Positions 42,265 through 53,400 of a DNA stretch of 64,000 nucleotides are shown here, in pieces (the first letter of the stretch is position 1; each line of letters opens with the position of its first letter). The stretch is from Apteryx mantelli (taxonomy: Eukaryota > Chordata > Aves > Apterygiformes > Apterygidae): positions 14,663,001-14,727,000 of the forward strand of contig NC_089991.1 of NCBI RefSeq assembly GCF_036417845.1, written 5' to 3'. The notes beneath the pieces were generated by a model that did no database searches, was not told the origin of the DNA, and worked only from the letters and a program-made list of their open reading frames with translations. A program made the translations under genes and the position numbers.

Positions 42265-43145
42265 CCCCTTTTGGGGAATTCCCCAAATTCCCAGGTTTTA
42301 GAGCCTAGAGATTCCCAGAATGACTCTGGACTAGTGCAGATCTAGACCATTTCCAAGTCTGGGCCTTCCTGGAAGGGTTCTAGAGTGGTGAAATCCCTAG
42401 GAGATTCCCCACAGACTGGGAATTCTTGGAAAGGTTCCACCTGGGTTGACAAGTCTAGAACGGTTCTAGACCCGCCAGCCTGGAACCATTCTAGACTGAG
42501 CGTTCTAGATCGGTGAGCCTAGAACTGTTCTAGGCTGACGAGTTTAGAACCATTCTAGACTGGTGTGTTCTAGGTGGGGGGCTTCCAGATTAGAGAAATC
42601 CTAGAAAGGATCTAGATGGATCCTGGAAGTGTTCAGGGTCGATGCACCTAGAATGGTTCTAGACTCACCAAACCCAGAACCATTCTAGATGCTTCGATCT
42701 AGAACTGTTCTAGGTCAGTGAGCCTAGAACCGTTCTAGAGTGGTGAGCCTAGAACAGTTCTGGGTCATGTTCTAGGTCAGTGAGTCTAGAACGGTTCTAG
42801 ACCTGCCAGCCTAGAACGGTTCTAGGCTCACCAAGTAGTCTAGGTCTGGGCCTTCCTGAAAACTGTTCTGGCTCTGGGGAATCCCAGAAGTCTTCTAGAG
42901 CAGAGAGGACCCTGGAAATGCCTAGAGGTGTTCTAGATGCACGAGCTCCTGAGAAAAGGTTCTAGAAAAGTGTTTGGGGTGTTCTAGATGCACGAGCTCC
43001 TGAGAAAAGGTTCTAGAAAAGTGTTTGGTCTGGGGACACTAGTGCACACCAGGAATTCCTAGACAGGGTCTAGAGCAAAGCTGCCCTAGGAAAGGTTCCA
43101 GATCCAGGCGTCCCCAGAAATCCCCAGGAATTCTCAGGAAGGGGG
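42265..43145. repeat. Minisatellite of 25-26-bp units with CTAGAAC-N-GTTCTAG dyads
   Basis: About 0.9 kb of degenerate tandem repeats. The clearest units contain a 17-nt dyad with 8-bp perfect arms around one central base, for example 42454-42470 (TCTAGAACGGTTCTAGA), 42518-42534 (CCTAGAACTGTTCTAGG), 42785-42801 and 42810-42826. Neighbouring dyads are 25-26 bp apart, joined by linkers such as GGTCAGTGAG or ACCTGCCAG. The edges are more diverged (AATCCC, TTCCTGGAAG variants). It is richer in GC than the intron around it. It ends against a GC-rich stretch at 43146-43480 that I could not classify. There is no coding evidence. Confidence 0.85.
42927..43028. repeat. Perfect 51-bp tandem duplication inside the minisatellite
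   Basis: Positions 42927-42977 and 42978-43028 are identical. Both begin GGTGTTCTAGATGCACGAGC and end in AAAAGTGTTTGG. The identity marks a very recent duplication compared with the diverged units around it. Each copy also contains TTCTAGAA. Confidence 0.95.
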
Positions 43146-43480
43146 CCATAGCGGCAGCAGCTGGGCAGCGCTGCCTCAGCAGGTCCTTCACAGGTGCCAG
43201 GACTGAAGCCAGGGTGGCAGGGTGAGAAGGTCTGTGGCAGGTACGGATGACCCGCTGCTCAATGCCCTGTCTCGTGCAGACACCCCAGCAGCATGGCCCC
43301 ATCCTCCCCTCACTCCTCTTTTCTCCTGCAGGGCATCTGGGCAGCCAGGGGCAAGTGGTGGCCATGGGGACTCCTGGCCCCATTGCTCAGAGCTGGCGAC
43401 TCCCATGGCAGCTGTCCAGTGCCAAGCACAGACAGGGTGCCATCTCAGCTGGGGCCTCACAGTGCTTTGGAACTAATTAG
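43146..43480. other. GC-rich stretch beside the minisatellite, unclassified
   Basis: About 330 bp rich in CAG, CTG and CC/GG, with overlapping open frames in several frames on both strands (77, 84, 90 and 114 codons). A polypyrimidine tract with an AG acceptor (TTTTCTCCTGCAG, about 43318-43330) lies on the plus strand. I recognise no protein family. It may be part of the same mobile or amplified unit as the minisatellite. Confidence 0.3.
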
Positions 43481-46400
43481 AGGAGCTTACAGAGCAGCAC
43501 ACTAATGAGTAGGGTTTGGCTGAGGGTGGAGAGGGAAGACTATAAACCGAATTTCTCAACCGTATGCCAATGAGATCAGTTTTGAAGATCAATGAAAAAG
43601 TCATAAGAAACCAATTAATAAAAAATTTTGCATAGACTATTTCTGATTTTTGAAAATAGCTATAAGCAACTGTCTTCTACTCCCAAAGCAGGCCATGTTT
43701 TCAGGAACAGAACCTTCATAACAAAACTTGTATCCACACTCAGTGGGTGGAAGTGACAAATCGTTCTCTCTTCCCACCACTGGTTATGGATAAAGATCAT
43801 GTGGGGGACACAGATACCTACATCTGCACTCACCACAGATTTCATCATTGCAACCAGTATTCATCCTCATGTTCTGTGCTGATCCCTGCATTTTTATCTC
43901 ATTTGGATCCATTCACTTTAAATTTATGTAACGGAAAATTCATGTCCAAAAAATATATGTGCTCTGGAAATGAAGAAGTGGCTCAAACATTAAAAGTTGT
44001 TTTCTAACAGGTAAGTAGATCACCCAATTTTTTTAGTTAACACTTCAGTAAATATCCACGTATATTGGACTTTGGCCCTTTTATCTGACTAAGACTTGGT
44101 CATTTCAAAACTGCAAATAAAGTTGTGGGTATATCCAAATAGATGAAACACTTAAGCATCATCTACATAATCTGAATTTTTCATATATTACATTACAATA
44201 CAATATTTGCTCTTGATATCTAAGTTCCTCACAAGCCATTATCTGCCTACAATTTGAACAGTTAAAAATGAGAGAAAAAATGAGCAACATCTAGCAAGAT
44301 TAACAAATTATTTGTAAAACTGCATTAATACTCCACTCCACTTAATTATTCCATAGCTGTATTAAAAACCCAAGGCTGTAAGAAGAAAAATGTAATTTGT
44401 AGAAGAAAGCCCTGCTGTCTGGTGCCAGTGCCATTTGTTCAATTTAGTAAAATATTTTTTCATTAAGATATGTTAGCTTGCAATGGTGCATGAGGCAATG
44501 TTCTGGAATATTATTCTGTCATTACCTGCAGTATACAGGACATTATAATATCTAAAACATTTCTACTTTAAAGCAAAGCTTTGGTTATGAAAGAATAGGA
44601 ACATTGCTCTGATCTACTGTCCAACAAGATTATGCTAAAAACTATTACTGAGAGGAGTTAGACATCATTAGAACATTAAGAAATAAGCTGTATTTACACA
44701 TGCAGAATTAATACAGTTTTCAGACACTTAACTATGAGCTTGTAAAAATTAATTTTCTTTTATTAATGAGTACGTAACGATGAATGCTCTTTCTAAAGTA
44801 GTCCATCTGCATAAATTTGGAAACTTTTTATTAATATAATTTCCTACCCAGATAAGCCCTTTGTCTTCTAAAAGGTTTTTCAAGGATAATTACATGTACC
44901 CTGGCTGTGGAGAACTATTTATTCAGTACCACGTGAATGAAGTTTATAGGAATGTTAATTATAGATCTTATCTCAGAACTACATCAATATTTCTTCAAAA
45001 TTGCAATAGACATGTAACATTCCCAGACGCCCTTCACACAGCCTGGTTGGACTAGGAAACCATGTTGCTGCCTTCTCAAAATATTTCAGAGGGAGCTGTG
45101 TGCCTGAAGGCACAGAGGACTTTTCTGTTGGAAACTCTGCTGTGACACCCATATCAGAAAAGACAGCAAAGGTTCGTTGGCAGCATCCCAGCTACTTTGC
45201 TAGAGTATGAAAATAGGTAAGAGTAAATTCTTTTGACACCCAACCCTCCAGGCTGTAGAAGCAAAGTATACAAAGAAAAGTTATTTGGCAGGTAGCGAGA
45301 TACTAATGGTTGTGAACCACTGGGCATAAAGTAGCAGGAAGTGGAAGTGCTTTAACGGGAGATGGGACAAGGCCAAAGAAGGAGGAGAAAGAAATCTGCT
45401 TCAAATCCCCACATTTAATTGGCACAGAAGCCCATAACCCTCAAGAGCCCCAATGCTGCTACTAGGAGCCACCTTCTGTGAAAACCGTGGTGGAAGCAAT
45501 CTGCCTTCACATTTTCCTCCTCTTGGTCACTAGAAGAGTTCACTGACTCTAGTCAGCTTTAAAGTTTTGGCCTCTATGTGCCACAAAACATGTGAAATCC
45601 CGCTCTATAGGTAACATCCTGTTGCTTTGTAACCTCTATTTTCTCTCTGCGGTCTGTCTCGACATTCCCAACTACCCGAAGACGACTTCAGGCCTGTATT
45701 TCACATTTCAGAAAGCTCCCAGGTAATCTTGAAGTTCACAAAACTTTCTTCAACTTCTCTGACGCTCACTGTTCTTGTGAGTAGTAACTCCCGGCTTCGC
45801 TCAAGGCTATGCCTATTTCTTGAAGCAGATGCGACCAAGATTAGATAAAGCCAGCCTTTAAAGGAACTTTTTTCAGCAAGTAGATTTTAACACACACTGT
45901 TGACTTTTATTCTGTTTTCCTCTAGTTCTAGTATCATAACTGTGTCCATATGCAAATATATATTACATAAGGTTGCCTCTTGGGCTGGAAAAGCTGGATA
46001 TCTGCATGTAAATGTTCATTAAAAGGAATCCAGTACAATATTTTAACATACATAAAAGGAAATCAGCCTCAAATACAAAAGCTAAAACACTACATCTTTG
46101 TGCTGGGAGCCCCATGTGGACTGCACCCCTCTCATGTCTTTGAAATAAATGCCTTTCTTCAAAAAATGAAGTCATTTACCAACAGCAAAACACATGAATA
46201 ATACAATAATGTGTAATACACAATGCAGCAATGAAAAATGCTATTATTAGCACTTCAAAATCACTATTTCTGCTGAAACTCACAACTGCACAGCTTCATT
46301 TTTGAAGGAATTACAACTCAAATTCTGTCCCAAACTATACCAAAGTAATTTGAAACTATTTTCACCCGAGTCTACAGTATTCCTTACCTGTGCTCAAGTG

Positions 46401-46840
46401 TTCCCTATTTGAACAGCTTTCTTCCCAATACAGGGAAGGTATCCTTTATTGCTAGCATATCCTTACAAGGCAGTACTTATTTTCATCACACACATTGTCA
46501 GTATCTACATTCATATTCCTACTTCCTAATTTTTCCTTGCTTTAGAAAGTGTTACCCTTCATGTGTCTGTGGGATCCCCCCAACCAGAAAATTATTCTGT
46601 GCAGGAAATGGATTGCTTCTGCATAGAAGTCGGGGCTGCAAGAGTGGTGAGCTCTATTACGGTAACCACGAAAACTGGTTTGCTCCCCTGCTCGGTAGCA
46701 CCCTGGTTCTCCGGGAGAGCGTCACAGCTGAGGAGTGCATCAGTGCTGCCGATATCTAACAGCCACCTGGTCCACCTGCTTATTAAGTCACTGTCCTAGC
46801 TGTGGTGCTTCCAATTTTGTATAATATTTGAGTTACTACT

Positions 46841-46876
46841 TACAGCATAAACATGCTGCAGCATATGTATGCTGTA
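46841..46876. repeat. 36-bp near-perfect palindrome
   Basis: The left arm TACAGCATAAACATGCTG (46841-46858) and the right arm are reverse complements at 16 of 18 positions with no spacer. The centre is ATGCTGCAGCAT. It is a cruciform or hairpin candidate. It is too short and loop-free for a typical microRNA precursor. Confidence 0.8.
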
Positions 46877-49800
46877 GTTATTATTATTAGGATACATTTT
46901 ATTACTATTATTCTATGAGGTAACTATTTGCTCAAAGTTTAGAATGAAAAGGCCTTTTACGTAGCAAAAAATAAATGGGAATAAGTAACAGGTACCTTCT
47001 GAAGGCACTGACCTGAAGATATTGATCTCTCTCATTAAAGTTTGATCATGTCACTTTGTCACAAGGCAGAACTGGGAACTCTGAAGAGCTAAACTGCCCC
47101 CAGTGACTTGTAAGAGCCACTTTGACTTGGGCCCTTTTTGGAGCTGTTAGATGAGTGGGAAGGCTACAAACCCGATGTTTCCTGAGCATGAGGTTGCAAT
47201 AACACCCAGCTAATACATGGAGCACTGAGATGGCTAAGAAATACTTTATCACCTTTCCTGTACCAAGCACTCACAGGAAAACACAGACTGAATCTGATTC
47301 TTGGTTTGTAGAGTTCAAAAAAGTATTGAAACAAAAACTGCTGCCGAGTGCTATGCTTAGCTGTCCAAGGGAAAGAAATGGGATGCTTTTTTCTTCAAGG
47401 AAAACAAAAACTATTCACATCTACAGATTCACAACAATGCAGTCACATTAATAATGACAATAACGATGCATTCAGAAATGAAACAGCAGATACTATGAAC
47501 AACTCCCCTCACCCATTTTCATACCGAGATCCTGCATCATCAGGATCTGCCTGAAGAAACACAGCCCTTCCTGGAGACCACACAGGCCAGGCCCTCATAC
47601 TGATGGCAGTGGCTGACCCATTAACAGCAGCAAATGCTATACGAATAAGTGCCATGAACGTAAATAGATGCGAGTGCAAAGGATCCCCTGCCCAAAACAG
47701 AGCACCGGTGCATAGGTACTCCCCTGGTCTCCGGCGCAGCACGCCCTGCAGGCCCAGCAGCGGGGAGGCTCGCGACTAAGGCGTGAGCAGCCCTCAGAAA
47801 ACGCACCACCGAGCGAGCTTTAAGCTACTTGCTTAATCTCTGCAACTCCTCAGAAGCACCCCAAATTCTCACCGCAGCCTCACCATACATACAGCTGTAG
47901 ATCACTGATCAAAAACCCTGCAATGTCAGAACTACATTTCTAAAATGGATCAACATCCGTAAAAGACTAATTAGCCTAAATGGGGAAAATGTGCCTAATA
48001 AAACTTAATGCTAAGCAGATGACAATTTACCAATAATTTTTCCTTCCAAGTTTGGTTTCTCTTTTTTTGACAAAATCATATACAGAGGAGGCAGTCTGCC
48101 AGCTTAATTAGAATAAATAAAATAAAAATCTATGGTACACTGATCAAACACTGATGTCCTCTTCACTAAACCAAATGCATTCATGACCCTGTTCATTATA
48201 ACTATTTGATGCATCATTAAATAAGGAAAATGGCACTATATTGTTAACATTTTCTGTAGGAGCATCAGCGCAATTGGAATAAGGTCAACAGTTGAAGATA
48301 TGGAATTAACATAATACTAACATTTAAAGAGCCTACTGGCAAACAAGCAAGCAACCCACTAAAGAACAGCACAACACAAGGGGAAAAAAGGCATGGAGAT
48401 TTTCTGGGGAAATGTGCATAAAAATGTTAAATTTCTGTTTAAAAAAATCTAGATTTTGACATGTTTACCCACTAAAATGGCAGAGTATGAATACATGGCG
48501 CAATGCATAAACCTATACATAGAAACATATACTTGCAGGCATTTTCCGCATAGCTTGTATATCAAGCATATTAAGAAAGATCCCATATAAACAATAGTAA
48601 ATACCAGGAAAGAAAAAAAATGACAATTTACTGGGCAGCCTATTTGTTGTATATGACAACGGCAAAATTCCTGAGGATGTAAATCTGAACTGCATATTCA
48701 CTTATTCAAAAAGGTTTTCACTGATTTTGTTGAGAATAATCTTAAAAGTAGGTCCTAGTTTACCATGAGCAGACATATCAGAAGCTGCACTTATATCATC
48801 TGTGTTCTGCGGAGTTACCATATGTCAATATTTCAGAGCCACTGGTAAATCAGAAACTGCAGTAAGAAATTATTTATGAGAAAAGAAAAAGATATAGCAG
48901 CAGATACTCAGGTGGTGCTGACTGTTAATAAAGTTAGGAGGATTTACACCTGCTGAAGATCTGCCAGTGAATCCTGGGAAGAGGATCTCAAAGAATAACT
49001 ATAATATAACTATAATACTGGTTACCTGGTTTCAGTTGCTTTTACCGTAAGGACAATACTAGACAACATTAGAAACTAGATCGTATGAAAAACGGCATTA
49101 CTGAGGGAAAATTAATTCCAGTTTAGAAAGACTAGAAATATTTTAGCACTTAAATTACCAGAAAGCAACAACAAATCAAATTTGAAAAAGAAGAACGGTT
49201 AGGGTTAGAATAAAGAACAGTTTTTTCTTGAAATGGGAGCTGGTTTAGAAAGCATATGAGGAGAAACACATGGGAATATTTTGCTTTCAAACTGTTAGCG
49301 TTAACTTCCACTTCGGTAGACTGAAGTGTGCATGGCTCTATTATTATCTAAATTCATTTCAAGTATATATTTAAGGTATGTGCAAATTAATGCAGAGTGC
49401 TACTTGAGCATAGAGAAAAACAAAGTGGAACTTTTTGGTAGCATACTTCCAAAATACAGTCATTTCATGAGAATAAATAATGTTTTAGCTTAGTGGTTTT
49501 TTGTAGCCCAGCTTTATACTGTACTCCGTCAGTCAGTTCTCAGCATGGATGAGGGATCTGCTCAAGGGGGGACACTTCACAGTTCACTTGCCCGTTTCAC
49601 GGACACAAGTGTCGAGCGCAGCTTTAACAGAAGAAAATCACTTCAGAAAACTGGGCAAACCTAGACTGTGTTTTGGCTGAAGATTTCATGGACTGTAGCT
49701 ACCAGCATTAATAAGTCTTAAAACACCTCACAAATGACAAGACACTTTGTTACCCCGTAATAGGGGATAAGGAGTCTGTCACCTACCAATTACGGGAGGC

Positions 49801-49929
49801 CACTTAACAGCACAAAGCAGCATCACACAGCATTTTGTGGCATCTAGTGAAGAATACAAAATGCAATTAAAACTTCAGGGGGAATTTAGCAAGGCAGAAT
49901 TTAATTAGCAAAGATACGCTTTTGCCAGG

Positions 49930-50370
49930 AGGCTGTGGCGAACAGCTGCCACACGGTGTAAAGCGGCACGGACGGGGTGGTAGCAAACGCTGGGGTGATG
50001 ACCGCTGCCGGGTGCGGGAGAGGCTCCTCCAGGGACGCTCGGGTCCTCGTCCCCGTCGCCTCGGAGCGGGGCTCCTTCCTCAGCCACCGGCGCTACCGCA
50101 GGAGACAGGCTTGCTCCAAAATCCTAGCTCAAGCCAAGCGATGCTGCCGGAACACCAAAATATCCTCCTTTTCCCACTTCTGCACACGGGTTAAATCCCA
50201 AGTATTAGCATCTTCTACCTGCTCAGCACGTGAATGGCTGCAGCGCTACCCACGGGCTGCGGTGGGCGGCCACCGCGGGGACCAAGCCGTCGTGTCCACC
50301 CACAGGGCACGCGTGCACCAAGGAGCACGTTACAGCCCCGCTGCGCCCTTGGGTCGAGGAGCAAGCAGAA
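49930..50370. promoter_or_regulatory. Intragenic CpG island, possible antisense promoter and first exon
   Basis: About 440 bp with roughly 40 CpG dinucleotides by my count, in an intron where CpG is otherwise rare. On the plus strand, opposite to GABRB2, the island ends at a consensus splice donor CTG|GTAAGT (50374), so it could be the first exon of an antisense transcript. Open frames on the plus strand (90 codons at 49922-50194, 153 codons at 49977-50438) are arginine-rich and resemble no family I know; such frames are expected in GC-rich sequence. A C14 run follows at 50458-50471. Confidence 0.5.
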
Positions 50371-50457
50371 CTGGTAAGTTGTTACAGTCACCAGCTTCGA
50401 GAATTGAAACCCGAATTCACTTCAACTGTCTGAAATAATTGCAGGGTTCCCTCCCCG

Positions 50458-50471
50458 CCCCCCCCCCCCCC
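50458..50471. repeat. C14 homopolymer in a CCCCGCCC context
   Basis: A run of 14 C flanked by CTCCCCG and GCC at the edge of the CpG island. On the minus strand it is a long G tract that could form a quadruplex. The run length may be affected by sequencing error. Confidence 0.8.
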
Positions 50472-53400
50472 GCCAAATTCACTGACAACTTCATTAGAAC
50501 TAACTGTAAGTCACCAGACTACCTCACCGATGAAAAAGATGAAGTCACCGATCAAGCCATGCATTCATTATAGCCATCAGCATTATACTTATGACTTAAA
50601 ATCCTATGCCAATAAAGATAAAAGGAATAAATATTAGAAACCCAGCATTAGTGAGCCCTACTGCTAGTAAACCCACGCGTATCTGTAGTGCAGGACAAAT
50701 ACAGCATCAAGACTAAAGCTTTGAGCTTTGATAATTACATAAATAATGAGAGGTAAAATAATTTTGAAAATCTTGCCTAGAAACTCTGGCACTGCCTTTC
50801 TGAGGCAAAGTGGAAATGCAAAGAGCGTTTCAGAAATGTTCATCTTTGCCTTGAGGCTGTCCTTTCTTTAAGCAAAAGAAATATGGAACATTATTATTTT
50901 AACTCTCAATTAGCATTTTGACTTCAATACTAAAATATAATTTTTCAGCATAAAATCAAATTTTATACTTTGTATTGCTTACAATTACTTTACTGAAAAG
51001 AAAATAAAATCTTTTGGTTTGGAAAATAACATATTGTGAGTTAGGTCTATTTATTGCCGATTTCCCAAAACAACTGCTACAACTTAAGTTTTAGTATCAA
51101 AAAAATACTAGAGCAAAAAAAATATTTGAGAAATTAAATGATCAGTTCAGCTGTGTACAATAGAACATAACATTACCAAATTGTTCATCTCTCTTTTGGG
51201 GAAAATGCAAAGGGGAAAAAAAAAACTGGTAGTAGAATTTATTCTTAAAACTAAACTGTTGTCACTCCACAGAGTTGCACTATTGAAATCAAAATGGATG
51301 GTGATTCTATAATCATGACGAAGGGTAGAAGTAGTTAATCCCTCAACTGAGACATACAAAGTCCCATATAGTAATTATTATGGTGAAGATTCAGTTGGCA
51401 TCTGTAGAAAAAAATGCTTACAATTATTTAGGCTGCTGAGAAAACTTGAGGAGCTTTATATTCTGCTAGAAGATGAACACAAGGATGCTGCAGATGCCAT
51501 ACCGTTTTTTTCATATATAAATTTACATAAAATGTGCAGTCTGACATTTTCATGAAGAAAGGTGGATACCGTGTCAAAGTGGAGCTGGAATGACCATAGA
51601 CAAGTGGCAAATCTTTGCTGTACTGTCTAGAATAGGACACTCAAATATCCCTCCTCTTCTCCCTTCCTGTACCTGGAGGATTAACAAAAATCCAGACCCA
51701 AGCCATTTTCCTCACCGATACAACACACCTGATCTCAGCTACCGCAGCAGTTGAACAGACCTGCGCCCATCACGGATGAGTGCGAGGGCGGCAAGAGGGA
51801 CACGCGCGGTGGAGCGTTCCCAATGCTGCAGCTGTTGTAGCCGAGCTGATAACATGAATTTCCTGTCTAGAATACGGAACTCTTATCACCCTTCCCTGGC
51901 TCTCACGCCAACTCAATGGCTGCTTAGTGCTAATCTTCCTTAACTATTTTTCTAAGTGGCATAAACAGGGAGAACTAATGCAGTAGGTTCATGCAAAAGA
52001 GAGAAGGGACATGAGCGACCAGGCAATAATGGAGAAAAAAGTTTAAGGTAATGTATCTAATTTGGCACTGATCACTGGTGTACACGGTCTGGAGAGAAAA
52101 AAAGCATGTTTTGAAAGTCCATCTCACAAAACCATCAAATCAATAGAAATGACTGGATCTTTTGTGTAGCAGGCTTATTAAATGCATACAGCTTTAACAA
52201 ATCCTATTTATTTTGTAAATATCCGTTCAAAGCAAAGTTGCTTTTACACTGGCAAGAAAGTCTTCAGGGCATGATGTGTGCTGTGAAAATGGTACCTGTC
52301 TGTGCACCGTGGGTGTCCTTTTCCTAACCCACTTCTCACCTAGAGCAGTTGGTTTTACCCTGGCTCAGCTCTCACTCAGCAAGTGGCATTAATTATCCAC
52401 TGTAAAGTGGCCGTGAGCTGTTGATTAAGGAAATGACTCGATTCCTGTGTGTGCACCTAACACCAATTATACATCTGCGTCTATAAAATTAGGTATTTTA
52501 ACTCTTCCCACAGCACAGCTTTTAAATCTCTGCAATACGTAGGAGTCAACATTTTTAAGAGAGACTAAAATGGGACTTGAGGTACCTTAAAGGGAATTTC
52601 ATTTCTAAAGGCTTGGTTGCTAGGGAACTTTTAAAAAACACATGCCCCCATGGTATCTCAAAAGCTTTGGGGGTTGTGATTTGCAGAGCACGGTCCTTAT
52701 GATAACGTTTCTGCCTTGAAACCTTTGCTCCAGCAGCAGCCGCAGAGGGAGAACATCTTCTGCACAAAACACACAAGCAGCTAAGGAAGAATAAATGATG
52801 CACTGTCAAGTTTTAGTACAGACAAGTATCTAGCATTGACAGTCCATCCTATTCCAAGGAGCTCCGCTCTAGACTTATTTTTCATTGGTCTATCGCAGTT
52901 GGGCTCTTTTGCAAATTGCATTTTAGAGTCAATGCTTGCTCCAAACCTGTCTGACAAAAGATAGAATGGATAAAGAAACACATCATACGCTTGAATCTCC
53001 ACTTTCCACTACTGTCTTGTCTCCCAAAACAGAAGATTTAGGCCCATGAACAAGACATTATCCTGATCACTACAGCTGCACTTTGCATTGTGGTCCCACT
53101 CGTCTAAGTCCTCCAGACTGACAAACCATCTCTGTCAATATTTTTGCCAGGATTCCACTAGTGATCCTAAGTGCTATGACAGTAAAATATGACTAAGATT
53201 ATTATTTGTAACATAAAGAAAATTTTTAGTGTGAGCAGCACACTAGTCTTTGATCTGGGCCTTAACACAATTAGGAACAAATACGGGTGCTGTAGAAAAA
53301 ACATACTTCTGGTGCTTGGCTATGATTGCAGCATATCTACAGATCGATACAGATATAAGCAGAGAGGAGCATATAATTTTTTATGAAAGTGAAAAGTAAC

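Noticed and set aside
42265..43145. Array of glucocorticoid-response elements
   Set aside because: Half-sites look similar, but the pentamers AGAAC and GTTCT are one base apart, whereas the canonical element has hexamers three bases apart.
43222..43476. Small protein-coding gene in the GC-rich stretch beside the minisatellite
   Set aside because: Three or more overlapping frames on both strands are open at once, with no family resemblance, so coding is not supported.
49977..50438. 153-codon arginine-rich open frame in the CpG island
   Set aside because: Long frames without stops are expected in CpG-rich DNA; the frame runs through the splice donor at 50374; no family resemblance.
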